Notes: generated by a model not told the origin, from the letters alone. Counted from the first letter of the stretch, positions 6,697 to 13,191 are shown. The stretch: DNA of 13,414 bases from Methanobacteriaceae archaeon (GCA_900766745.1 CAAFWR010000102.1:1-13414), one strand, 5' to 3'. Numbers and translations: made by a program.

Positions 6697-6995
6697 TCAA
6701 ACTTATTCTTTAGACATAAACCTTTACAAGCCAATAGACTATACATATATGAACTTTAGAGAGTGAGACAAAATTATATGGACTCTCTTTATGTACCACA
6801 AAATGAAAATGTCTCACTGCAATAGATTAACTTTAGAAATAACTTGGCTTTAATTTTCAGCCTCTCATTTATGCCAACTCAAAAAACAGGGGTATATACT
6901 TACTTCTTTTAGCTGTCCACTTTTTTCACAGGTTATGTATTATATAAATAAAAAATGGACACCTGAATTTTAGGAGTGGAAATATATTTATGCTA
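6697..6995. other. Gene-free spacer with alternative hairpins
   Basis: About 300 bases between the stop codons of the DUF4062 gene and the minus-strand higA. AGAGAGT (6758-6764) pairs with ACTCTCT (6782-6788), while AGTGAGAC (6762-6769) pairs perfectly with GTCTCACT (6811-6818). The two stems share 6762-6764. Further on, TGTCCA-C-TTTTTT (6914-6926) pairs with AAAAAATGGACA (6950-6961), a 12-bp stem with one bulge that could stop minus-strand transcription after higA. No open frame here is convincing. Confidence 0.5.
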
Positions 6996-7313
6996 TTAAA
7001 AACAGGCAGCACTAAATGCTTGACGAATAGAGTCAAGTTTAGATGCGAAAGAAGTATCACGCCTTGCCGTTTCAAGATTATAGCGACTTTGCATATTATT
7101 CCAGATAGTAGCATCAATACCTAATGCTGCTTCAAGAAGTAAAGACATATCAGCAGATATTGGGCGTTTACCGTTTAGTATTTCATTCAGCATTGTATAA
7201 GAAACACCTATCAATGAAGAAAATTTCTTTTGGCTGATTCCCCTTGCCTGTAATTCGTCTTTTAATACCTCGCCTGGGTGGGTTGGCATATATGGTCTTA
7301 AGTCGTTGTTCAT
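6996..7313 (-). CDS. higA: HigA-type antitoxin, XRE-family HTH protein
   Basis: 105 residues, minus strand. The N-terminal PTHPGEVLKDELQARGIS is the hallmark opening of HigA/VapI antitoxins. The helix-turn-helix follows at about residues 27-52 (SQKKFSSLIGVSYTMLNEIL, then NGKRPIS). The C-terminal half has the family's SLLLEAALGIDATIWNNMQSRYNL segment. It neutralises the HigB toxin and represses its own operon. It lies six bases after the toxin gene in the toxin-first order typical of higBA, and both are read from one promoter at 7660. A palindrome suited to a dimeric repressor overlaps that promoter region. The start is the only ATG that preserves the PxHPGE opening. Length is normal for the family. 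Confidence 0.9.
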   Translation of the reverse strand: MNNDLRPYMPTHPGEVLKDELQARGISQKKFSSLIGVSYTMLNEILNGKRPISADMSLLLEAALGIDATIWNNMQSRYNLETARRDTSFASKLDSIRQAFSAACF

Positions 7314-7319
7314 AATCGT

Positions 7320-7640
7320 TTATTTATAATGATTAGACAATTCAAGTATATTGCAAATGGTCAGAACAGGCTCTTTATCTTCTATCTTGTTTACTGTAAA
7401 CTCAATGCGGTACTGTGAGTTTACCCTGATAGATGATATTCCTTTTTTATCTCCACTTAGGACTTCATAGTTTAAAGAACGAAATGGAAATATATCCTCT
7501 ATTCGATTAGCAGATATAAGAATGTCTATACATTTTTTATACTTAGTGACAACGTTAGGCTGAAACCTGTATTTTTTACTTTTACATTGCCCTGTTTTGT
7601 ATAGCTCACTTAAATACTCCTGTTCAAACTCTACAATCAT
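7320..7640 (-). CDS. higB: HigB-type toxin, RelE/ParE superfamily
   Basis: 106 residues, minus strand, immediately upstream of higA. The RelE/ParE fold is suggested by the paired-strand segment GISSIRVNSQYRIEFTVNK (about 67-85), where R72 and R78 are the conserved basic residues of the HigB active surface. The end PVLTICNILELSNHYK has the terminal histidine-tyrosine seen in this family. HigB toxins cut mRNA at the ribosome and halt translation when the antitoxin is lost, stabilising plasmids and islands. The chain is slightly longer than classical HigB (about 92 residues) because of an N-terminal extension (MIVEFEQEYLSELYKTG). No damage is visible, so the pair looks functional. Confidence 0.88.
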   Translation of the reverse strand: MIVEFEQEYLSELYKTGQCKSKKYRFQPNVVTKYKKCIDILISANRIEDIFPFRSLNYEVLSGDKKGISSIRVNSQYRIEFTVNKIEDKEPVLTICNILELSNHYK

Positions 7641-7659
7641 ATTGTATTATTTTACTCCA

Positions 7660-7705
7660 CAAAGATAGGAAATTATATCGATAAATTCACTCAATTAGTG
7701 AATTT
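7660..7705 (-). promoter_or_regulatory. higBA promoter box and palindromic operator
   Basis: On the minus strand 7667-7660 reads TATCTTTG, a perfect TAnnTTTG box about 20 bases before the higB start. AAATTCACT (7683-7691) and AGTGAATTT (7697-7705) form a perfect 9-bp inverted repeat with a 5-base centre. The centre lies about 30 bases upstream of the box, so a bound HigA dimer would cover the -33 region. This is the expected layout for autorepression. Confidence 0.72.
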
Positions 7706-7735
7706 TATTTTGGTGGAAAAACTTGAAAAATTGGC

Positions 7736-7775
7736 TTATATATACACTTTAGAGAAAAATTCACCAACTTAAATA
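7736..7775. repeat. Dispersed 40-bp repeat, copy A
   Basis: Begins TTATATATAC and aligns without gaps to copies at 12069-12108 and 13010-13049. The shared blocks are the first 10 bases, TTTA at offset 13, CAC/CACC near offset 27 and AACT at 31. Copy A lies between the divergent higBA operator and the gene starting near 7947. A partial fifth-like string ATATATACCTTA follows at about 7787. Confidence 0.5.
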
Positions 7776-7946
7776 TAGCAGACACATATATACCTTAGCT
7801 GAAAAAATACCCCTCCCCATGACAATATAAAGGTCAAATTGAAATATAGTGTTTATTTCAAGCAGTAAAGTAGTGTAACCATTTACACCCCTACCCAATA
7901 GCTGCATAAAAACGAAATGTTTAACACTTTATTTTACCCCACAACT

Positions 7947-8414
7947 ATGAACAGAAAAGAGTATTTAATAGCACAAGGAAATGTACAGAAAGACGTTAGC
8001 GCACTCGCTGAAACATTGAAAACCCAACTTGCAGTATTTCCAGAAGCTATAAAAGTTGGTGAAGAACTAAAGGTCATTGGCTTTAAAGGGGAAACCTTGA
8101 ACGACCTTTACCTGATTTGTACCAGAGGAGAAGATGAAGAAGTTTACGAACTCAAATACACCATACTCACCAGAAAATCACAAGATGGCTTAACCACTCC
8201 AAGCGAAATCCCTTGCAATGAAACGGTACAGGAGAAGTACAAGGACAAACTGCAATTCATTTACTCCATTGCAAAGAATATGTTTGTTCCTGCACTCGTT
8301 GAATTGTTATTGGATAAGACCATAGTATTAGCAGGAGAAAAAGAAGTTCCTGCTACTTTTCATGGAGTGGCAACCAAGACCAAGATTAAAAAGTTTGCTC
8401 TGATTATGGAATGA
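7947..8414 (+). CDS. Unrecognised 155-residue acidic protein
   Basis: I do not recognise this family. I place the start at the ATG of MNRKEYLIAQGN; an in-frame ATG at 7917 would add MFNTLFYPTT, which looks like translated leader. The protein appears to be a small cytosolic alpha/beta domain: an N-terminal helix (VQKDVSALAETLKTQL), strands KVIGFKG and LYLICTRG, then EEVYELKYTILTRK. A later hydrophobic helix, KNMFVPALVELLLDKTIVLAG, is probably buried rather than membrane-spanning, since charged residues flank and interrupt it. The basic end is KTKIKKFALIME. No metal or nucleotide motif is visible. It stands alone: about 300 bases separate it from the divergent higBA genes, and a strong terminator follows 44 bases after its stop. 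Confidence 0.68.
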   Translation: MNRKEYLIAQGNVQKDVSALAETLKTQLAVFPEAIKVGEELKVIGFKGETLNDLYLICTRGEDEEVYELKYTILTRKSQDGLTTPSEIPCNETVQEKYKDKLQFIYSIAKNMFVPALVELLLDKTIVLAGEKEVPATFHGVATKTKIKKFALIME

Positions 8415-8457
8415 CGTATAGGGGGGACAAAACTGTTATATTGAGCAGTGAAGTCGG

Positions 8458-8491
8458 CAAGGGGGAGCTTTACAGCTCTCTCTTGTTTTAT
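8458..8491 (+). terminator. Terminator after the 155-residue gene (hairpin 1 of 3)
   Basis: CAAGGGGGAGC (8458-8468) pairs over all 11 positions with GCTCTCTCTTG (8475-8485), including two G-T pairs. The loop is TTTACA and TTTTAT follows. Its 3' arm shares GCTCTCTCT with the hairpin at 8753. Confidence 0.85.
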
Positions 8492-8554
8492 ATTATGGTT
8501 GAATTAGCACAGGAACAAACACCCTATATTTTGTCAGACTTGCCAATTCAAAAA

Positions 8555-8627
8555 ATAACTTCTATCTGGCATTAGTAAGGGTATTTACAAATAGAATGTA
8601 TGAGTAAATATCCAGATTAGAAGTTAT
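8555..8627. repeat. Long inverted repeat in the gene-free region before the RadC-like gene
   Basis: ATAACTTCTATCTGG (8555-8569) pairs with CCAGATTAGAAGTTAT (8612-8627), 15 bp with one bulged T. Inside, TATTTAC (8582-8588) pairs with GTAAATA (8604-8610). There is no T-tract after it. The structure could be a small RNA hairpin, a cruciform site or a folded leader, and no protein-coding frame explains it. Confidence 0.62.
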
Positions 8628-8752
8628 AACCAATTCAATTTATTTACTCCATTATATACCTGAAATACCCACATTCAGGACTAAAGATATGGCTTATATA
8701 CTTACAGGCATGTTGTGGGTGCATTGATACTCTATATAGGGGTATTGTGCGT

Positions 8753-8785
8753 TGAGAGAGGGTGTAATGCTCTCTCTCATTTTTT
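8753..8785 (+). terminator. Terminator-like hairpin 2 of 3
   Basis: TGAGAGAGGG (8753-8762) pairs with GCTCTCTCTCA (8769/8770-8779), 10 bp with one G-T pair, followed by TTTTTTAT. No protein gene ends upstream, so it most likely ends a non-coding transcript or attenuates one that continues into the RadC-like gene. The block TATAGGGG (about 20 bases upstream) recurs before hairpin 1 as well. Confidence 0.75.
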
Positions 8786-8834
8786 ATAAGATGCCAATTA
8801 AGGAAAGGTATGCCAATATATTTTACAAAAGGTT

Positions 8835-8863
8835 GGGAGGGCTGAATGGTTCTCCCTTCTTTA
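8835..8863 (+). terminator. Terminator-like hairpin 3 of 3, just upstream of the RadC-like gene
   Basis: GGGAG (8835-8839) pairs with CTCCC (8852-8856), extended by two G-T pairs, then TTCTTTAT. It ends 32 bases before the ATG at 8895, a position suited to transcription attenuation of the downstream operon. It is weaker than the two preceding hairpins. Confidence 0.5.
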
Positions 8864-8894
8864 TCAAAGTACAACCATTCAATTTATCACAAAT

Positions 8895-9341
8895 ATGAAA
8901 TCATTCAGACCAAACGAGGTAAAACTCATTTATCCAACAGTTAAACAAGCAGAGCAGGTAAGGTTAGTCAGTCCTTATGAAGCCTTTGAATTTGCTTTGC
9001 AGTTCTACGATGAAGATACGATACAGCACCATATTACGACTAAGGTCATATTACTAAGTGGCAATAGTACGGTATTAGGTGTAATGACCGTTAGTGAATC
9101 GGCACACACTTATGACATAGTGGAAACCAAGTTTATATTGCAGGCTGCCATACTTGCCAATGCCAAAAGCATTATTGTAGTGTCTAATTCTCCAAGTGGT
9201 GACTTAGAACCTAATGATGCAGAAAAGGATTTGAAGAACCAAATTAAGTTGGCAGCTTACCTATTCGATATTGAATTAGCTGATTACTTACTCATTAACA
9301 ATGAGGACTATTACAGCTTTGCAGACAACAAAGTATTATAA
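8895..9341 (+). CDS. RadC-like JAB/MPN-fold protein lacking its zinc ligands
   Basis: 148 residues. The chain follows the RadC/JAB fold: ILLSGNSTVLGVMTVSES (52-69), FILQAAILANAKSIIVVSNSPSGDLEPNDAEKD (80-112), then IELADYLLINNEDYYSFADN (126-145), which ends like RadC (..DHLII..YYSFAD). In active members the motif is HxHPSG(x)8-9 D, giving JAMM zinc ligands. Here both histidines are serine (S97, S99) and the aspartate is glutamate (E110), while the PSG loop and the fold are kept. It should therefore lack JAMM metalloprotease-type chemistry and may act as a structural or binding protein. RadC-like genes are common on Bacteroidota mobile elements, with no agreed role. It starts an apparent two-gene operon: 19 bases separate its stop from the DUF3871 start. 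Confidence 0.78.
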   Translation: MKSFRPNEVKLIYPTVKQAEQVRLVSPYEAFEFALQFYDEDTIQHHITTKVILLSGNSTVLGVMTVSESAHTYDIVETKFILQAAILANAKSIIVVSNSPSGDLEPNDAEKDLKNQIKLAAYLFDIELADYLLINNEDYYSFADNKVL

Positions 9342-9360
9342 CTCATTAATAACTCACAAC

Positions 9361-10407
9361 ATGGAAACACTTAGATTATTATCAACAACACAACAGGTCG
9401 ATCCTGCCTTATTTGGTGAAGAATATTCTGATTACATTGATGTAACAGAAGAAAGTCCGTTTAAGGATTACACAACCCTATTCCCAAAACCAAAGGGATT
9501 ACACTTTATCAATGCCAATACAACAGAGGTAGATATACAGCACCTAAAGAATGATTGTATTGTGCCTGTATTTAGCAAGGATAATGAACTGACCGTATCA
9601 CATCCTGTATTTATTGAAACGGTGTATAAGGCAGCACAGGAGTTTTTCAGGAATGAACAGATTGATACACCTGAAATCATAGTTAGCCATATTATCAAAG
9701 GCAGGATTCCAGAAGCCATACATAAGCCCGTTAATCAGTTATTGGAAACGGACAAAACGATTTACTATGAACGGATGGCGTTTGCTTTTGAGATTCCTAC
9801 TATTTACTCTGATATTGCAGGGAACAGGCTGAATTTATGTATTACAGGTGTCAGGGCTTATAACCATGAAAACCTGATGAGCAAAAAGGGTACAGAACAT
9901 TTTAGTGTGGCTATTGGCTTTAGGAATCAGGTATGTTGTAACTTATGTACTTTTACAGACGGTTATCAGTCTGACCTTAGAGCCATGAATCATTATGACC
10001 TGTTTAGGGGAGTAATGGACTTGTTTAGCAAATACGATGCAAACAAGCATTTACGCTTTATGCAGGAGTTTCAGAAGTACAGCCTGACAGAACACCAATT
10101 TGCACAGTTCTTAGGGAAGAGCCGTATGTATCAATGCCTGCCTTCCAAAGAAAAGCGTATGTTGCCTAACATGGAAATGACGGACAGCCAGATTAACACG
10201 ATAGCAAGGAATTACTATATAGATGAAAACTTTGCTAAAGAGGGAAACAGTATCAGTATGTGGAGAGTTTACAACTTATTGACAGGAGCAAATAAGAGTT
10301 CTTATATTGATAACTTCTTAGATAGGTCGTTGAACGCTACACAACTTACAGAGGGATTAAGCAGAGCCGTACAAGGAGATTCAGAGTATAGATGGTTCAT
10401 TGATTAA
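9361..10407 (+). CDS. DUF3871 family protein
   Basis: 348 residues from METLRLLSTT, the start I prefer; an ATG at 9301 would overlap the RadC-like gene by 41 bases and adds unrelated sequence. The family signature is extensive: SHIIKGRIPEAIHKPVNQLL (109-128), KTIYYERMAFAFEIP (132-146), GFRNQVCCNLCTFTDGY (186-202), YSLTEHQFAQFLGKSRMYQCLP (240-261), WRVYNLLTGANKSSYIDNFLDRS (301-323). DUF3871 proteins are found in Bacteroidota, largely on mobile elements and often beside RadC-like genes. Their function is unknown, and anything beyond a mobile-element role would be guesswork. The cysteine cluster CCNLC (192-196) could bind metal. No truncation is visible. It is the last gene before the structured non-coding region. 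Confidence 0.85.
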   Translation: METLRLLSTTQQVDPALFGEEYSDYIDVTEESPFKDYTTLFPKPKGLHFINANTTEVDIQHLKNDCIVPVFSKDNELTVSHPVFIETVYKAAQEFFRNEQIDTPEIIVSHIIKGRIPEAIHKPVNQLLETDKTIYYERMAFAFEIPTIYSDIAGNRLNLCITGVRAYNHENLMSKKGTEHFSVAIGFRNQVCCNLCTFTDGYQSDLRAMNHYDLFRGVMDLFSKYDANKHLRFMQEFQKYSLTEHQFAQFLGKSRMYQCLPSKEKRMLPNMEMTDSQINTIARNYYIDENFAKEGNSISMWRVYNLLTGANKSSYIDNFLDRSLNATQLTEGLSRAVQGDSEYRWFID

Positions 10408-10414
10408 ACTTGCT

Positions 10415-10422
10415 TATTTTTG
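10415..10422 (+). promoter_or_regulatory. Promoter box for the structured RNA
   Basis: TATTTTTG matches TAnnTTTG exactly and begins eight bases after the DUF3871 stop codon. Transcription would be expected to start about five to seven bases later, at or next to 10428, where the first strand of the closing helix begins. No clear TTG is present at the -33 position. Confidence 0.55.
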
Positions 10423-10426
10423 TCTT

Positions 10427-10725
10427 ACAACCAACCCACAGAACGTTTGTAGATGCCGAAAATTAACTATATTTGTGATGTTATGTAAGGAGAAATCCAA
10501 CCATGACAGACATATTAGTTTTATAGAAGCGTTTTAGTTTTTATCCTTGTCTTAGAAATCGCCAATTTCAAAAACTGAAAGGATAAACGATACAAACGTT
10601 CGCTTGCCATATATATTACTCAAATATATAAGGTTAAGCGTGGGTTGGTTGTTTATTTTCAGTTGGGTGTTTGGCGATACCTTAAGACAGATAAACTAAG
10701 CAGTTCCCACGCTTTCTTTATTTTA
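10427..10725 (+). ncRNA. Structured non-coding RNA or long attenuator leader, family unknown
   Basis: Hand pairing gives a compact fold. P1 is 10428-10439 with 10640-10651 (CAACCAACCCAC/GTGGGTTGGTTG, 12 perfect bp). P2 is 10441-10451 with 10591-10601 (GAACGTTTGTA/TACAAACGTTC, 11 perfect bp). P5 is a hairpin at 10602-10639 (GCTT/AAGC base, AU-rich upper stem). P1, P2 and P5 abut to give a three-way junction with one unpaired base. Inside P2 lies P3 (10465-10472 with 10512-10520), capped by 10479-10485/10502-10508 and a GGA-GAAA-TCC tip. P4 (10540-10548 with 10579-10587, 9 perfect bp) is also inside P2. A further long-range match joins 10549-10564 to 10672-10688. No open frame explains the stretch. 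It may be an independent RNA or the leader of the gene at 10771. Confidence 0.6.
10636..10724 (+). terminator. Terminator competing with the closing helix of the structured RNA
   Basis: AAGCGTGGG (10636-10644) pairs with CCCACGCTT (10706-10714) over 9 bp, followed by TCTTTATTTTAT. Bases 10640-10644 are also the 3' strand of P1 and 10636-10639 close hairpin P5, so folding of the three-way junction and of the terminator exclude each other. The 61-base loop is long for an intrinsic terminator. Confidence 0.55.
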
Positions 10726-10770
10726 TAAACTTGCCTTTCTGGGAATCTGGGGTGCTAAATCTATTTTCTT

Positions 10771-11115
10771 ATGAATCATCTTAACGAAAGAAGTTTGCAG
10801 ATGATAAATACCATCTACAACAATTTCTCATCGCATCCTACATTTAGTAAGTATCAAATTGAAACAGTCAATGACTTTAGAAATGGAATTGTTAATCTTG
10901 ATATTTCTCTAAATGGGAACTTACGAAACAAGTTTATGTTTTGTCCTGATTTGAATGGTAATATTGGCTCTGTTGCAATATATGGAGCTGAATTGGAAGG
11001 ACATTTAAGAAGTATCAAATCATCAATGAAATTCTGTGGACTTAATGTTAAAGAAGTAAGTATTGACAGAGAAGGATATAGCCCTTATGTTGATGTGATT
11101 TTAGAGAAATATTGA
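10771..11115 (+). CDS. Unrecognised 114-residue protein
   Basis: MNHLNERSLQMINTIYNNFS to ..VDVILEKY; I do not recognise a family. It looks like a small cytosolic alpha/beta protein: an N-terminal helix (ERSLQMINTIYNNF), then alternating strands (YQIETVNDF, GIVNLDISLNG, KFMFCPDLNGNIGSVAIYG). A helix (EGHLRSIKSSMKFCG) and two final strands (VKEVSIDREG, YVDVILEKY) complete it. There is no signal peptide, although the next gene downstream encodes a lipoprotein. It starts 46 bases after the possible terminator of the structured RNA and has no TAnnTTTG box of its own that I can see. Readthrough from the 10415 promoter is therefore a reasonable possibility, which would make the RNA its leader. Confidence 0.6.
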   Translation: MNHLNERSLQMINTIYNNFSSHPTFSKYQIETVNDFRNGIVNLDISLNGNLRNKFMFCPDLNGNIGSVAIYGAELEGHLRSIKSSMKFCGLNVKEVSIDREGYSPYVDVILEKY

Positions 11116-11142
11116 CGAATTATTTAAATAAATAGAAAGACC

Positions 11143-11946
11143 ATGAAACAGATATTTATTTTATTAATGGTAGCTATGTATGCTACAATGTTTACAGCGT
11201 GTTCAAAAGATAATGAAACTCCTTCTCCACTTAATTCTGATAAAGAAGTTTTAACAATAGTGGTTGAGGACGAAACTTTTAGCTTTCAGATAGAATCACC
11301 TCAATTAGGGATTATTCATGTTAACTGGGGAGATGGAAAGCAAAATGAATATAAGGGAGAGAAAGATGATGATATGTATTATATTGAAAAAAACATACTT
11401 ATGCACAAAAGGGGGAATACACTGTTACAATCAAGAACATCGACAATATAGAAATGGATATGTTCTATTATGATTGTACTGTTACTTTGATAGATGCAAC
11501 TAAATGTCCTACAACCTTAGTCGGATTTAGTGACGAAGAGGCTAATAAGGATGGTAGTAAGTTAAATTTCAATGCTAATGGATGTATTGGTTTGAAAAGT
11601 ATTTCATTAGATGTCCCTATAAACTCAATAAATCTAAGTGGATGTACTTCAATAGCAGAATTACAATTTTATTCTGCTTGTTCATTGACAACTTTGGATG
11701 TCAGTACATGTACAGCGTTAACTGTTTTGGAGTGTAGTGGTAATAAATTAACTACTTTAGATATTAGTAAATGCATAGTATTGGAAGAGTTACATTGCTC
11801 TAATAATCAATTTTCAGAAACAGCAATGAATAATATATAATGCTTTGCCGAATTGGACTGGGAAAGAAGCAGGTTATATCTCAATTAGTGCACCCTATGG
11901 CAATTATAGTATCGCAGAGAATAAAAATTGGAGAGTAGTAAAATAA
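11143..11946 (+). pseudogene. BspA-like leucine-rich-repeat lipoprotein, two frameshifts
   Basis: The gene is readable in three frames. Frame one (from 11143) gives a lipoprotein signal MKQIFILLMVAMYATMFTAC with lipobox cysteine C20, then CSKDNE and a PKD-like strand set (IIHVNWGDGKQNEYKG). It runs out of frame at a seven-A run (11387-11393). Frame two from there continues naturally (HTYAQKGEYTVTIKNIDNIE). It carries leucine-rich repeats of the form LTTLDVSTCTALTVLECSGN, ending at a TAA at 11840. Frame three (11839-11946) supplies the expected tail (NALPNWTGKEAGY .. NWRVVK). One added A and a second indel near 11838 would restore about 267 residues. BspA-like proteins are surface-exposed and often phase-variable or adhesive. 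Decay is most likely; slippage at the A run could allow some expression. Confidence 0.8.
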
Positions 11947-12005
11947 ATTATTACCAATTTTACTATTCTTGATACTTAGATATTGAGAGTAATAATGTAG
12001 AAAAG

Positions 12006-12040
12006 AGTCAGCAGGTTTACGCTTGCTGGCTTTCTTTTTA
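12006..12040 (+). terminator. Terminator after the lipoprotein pseudogene
   Basis: AGTCAGCAG (12006-12014) pairs with TTGCTGGCT (12023-12031), 9 positions including G-T pairs, followed by TTCTTTTTAT. It lies 60 bases after the last frame of the lipoprotein gene. Confidence 0.82.
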
Positions 12041-12068
12041 TGGTGGTGAGAAAATAGAGTAATTCCAG

Positions 12069-12108
12069 TTATATATACCTTTTACAAAATAGTACACTAA
12101 CTTAGAAT
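12069..12108. repeat. Dispersed 40-bp repeat, copy B
   Basis: TTATATATACCTTTTAC opening, identical to copy C (13010-13049) over its first 17 bases and preceded in both by CAG. The central part is more divergent, with AACTTAGAAT at the end. It ends 20 bases before the TATCTTTG box at 12128, so it could be an upstream promoter element there. Confidence 0.55.
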
Positions 12109-12127
12109 CATCAATGAAGAATATTAG

Positions 12128-12135
12128 TATCTTTG
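12128..12135 (+). promoter_or_regulatory. Promoter box upstream of the start-less gene
   Basis: TATCTTTG is an exact TAnnTTTG match. Transcription from it would begin near 12142 and enter the open frame at 12175. The only ATGs in that leader lead to stops within a few codons. Confidence 0.5.
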
Positions 12136-12174
12136 GGAAGATAGCGCACATTAATAAATGCAGTGAGTAATTAA

Positions 12175-12750
12175 TTTTATAGGAAGAATAAGGTAGATAT
12201 AAAACTGATAAATGCCTTTTTAGAACGTGATAGGCAAAATATAAAGGCTGATTTAGAAAGCTACAAAGACCTCTACTGCGCAGCTACATCATACAACAGT
12301 TCTAATATTAAACATGGTCATCAAAGACGAATTAATCCTAATATTTTAAAAGAGTTTGCACAAAAAGTTTTGGAGAAAGAAACAGAACTAGAAAATGCAA
12401 AGTCATTTGATGACATATATACAATAATTAAATCTTGTAAAATATACAAAATAGGGCGTTTAGCTATATATGATACTGCCATACGAATAGCCTATCTAAA
12501 AGGATTAGAACCCACTGAAGTATATTTGCAACAAGGGGCTAGTTGGGGGGCACATAAATTATGTATTCATGGAAAGTCTGTCAACAGAGATAAATTTGAT
12601 GATTTAGGATTGAAAGATTTTAAAATACATGAAATAGAATGTTTTCTATGTATATACCATAAATGCTTTGATTGCCTTTATATAGATTCATGTCCTTATA
12701 TTGTAACACCTACTTTATTCCCAACTAAAAAAGGGATATGTAAGAGATAA
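12175..12750 (+). pseudogene. HhH-like 'YDTAIRIAYL' family protein without a usable start codon
   Basis: An open frame runs from just after the TAA at 12172 to 12750 without an ATG or GTG. Its first TTG is at 12370, yet the sequence before it is plainly coding (LINAFLERD.., HGHQRRINPNILKEFAQKVL). After it come FDDIYTIIKSCKIYKIGRLAIYDTAIRIAYLKG and PTEVYLQQGASWGAHKL. This matches a family of hypothetical proteins I recall with the pattern GIGxLTxYDTALRIGxYL..P..VYLHAGTxxGA, where the GIG segment resembles a helix-hairpin-helix. The C-terminal part is cysteine-rich (CFLCIYHKCFDCLYIDSCPY). Either the true ATG was lost, making it a pseudogene, or it starts at CTG (12205) or TTG (12370). An alternative start would give about 181 or 126 residues. 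Confidence 0.6.
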
Positions 12751-13191
12751 AACACCCAAAGTAATACAAAGGCCTGTTTTGTCAGACTTAAGTCCTATTC
12801 TTTATTCTAATCGAATTTTTACATTCTTTATTGGTGGTTATTATTTTTATATTCAACAACTTACAAAGAATGACTATTTTTGGGCTTTGCAAAATATTCA
12901 CTTATACATCTAATCTTATACATCTGAACATTGTGAATTTGAAGTATTCTAACACAACGATTAACCGTCTGGATTGGAATGATATGTTCAGTCTGGTATG
13001 AAATTTCAGTTATATATACCTTTTACCAAATTTTCCACCAACTCAAAGTATATGAGTATAAGAGTATATAAAGTCAGTATTTTATTACTCCATTACGATA
13101 GACAAGAAGTATAAACTTTAAATGTAATTGCCTATGAAGAATAACCATTAAAGAATAAAAAACAAAGAGAGTTCAATAATATATTATAAAA
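12751..13191. other. Gene-free AT-rich region with short repeats
   Basis: I find no convincing gene here. ATTCTTTATT occurs at 12797-12806 and 12823-12832, recalling the ATTCTTTAT arm of the three-site array at 2560-2791. An isolated TAAAGAATA lies at about 13149. A TATTTTTG string near 12880 resembles a promoter box, but nothing readable follows. Copy C of the dispersed repeat lies at 13010-13049. Confidence 0.45.
13010..13049. repeat. Dispersed 40-bp repeat, copy C
   Basis: TTATATATACCTTTTACC opening, with CCACCAACTCAAAGT at the end. It aligns gaplessly with copies A (7736) and B (12069). No gene is visible directly downstream. Confidence 0.55.

Noticed and set aside
8644..8874. 76-residue minus-strand open frame
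   Set aside because: It runs across two terminator-like hairpins and has no family resemblance or promoter; the open frame is better explained by chance.
9301..9360. Extended N terminus for the DUF3871 protein
   Set aside because: The ATG at 9301 overlaps the RadC-like gene by 41 bases, and the added residues look like out-of-frame translation. The ATG at 9361 fits the family start.
10427..10725. Retron or group II intron RNA
   Set aside because: No reverse transcriptase gene lies nearby, and I see no intron domain V or retron msr/msd pattern.
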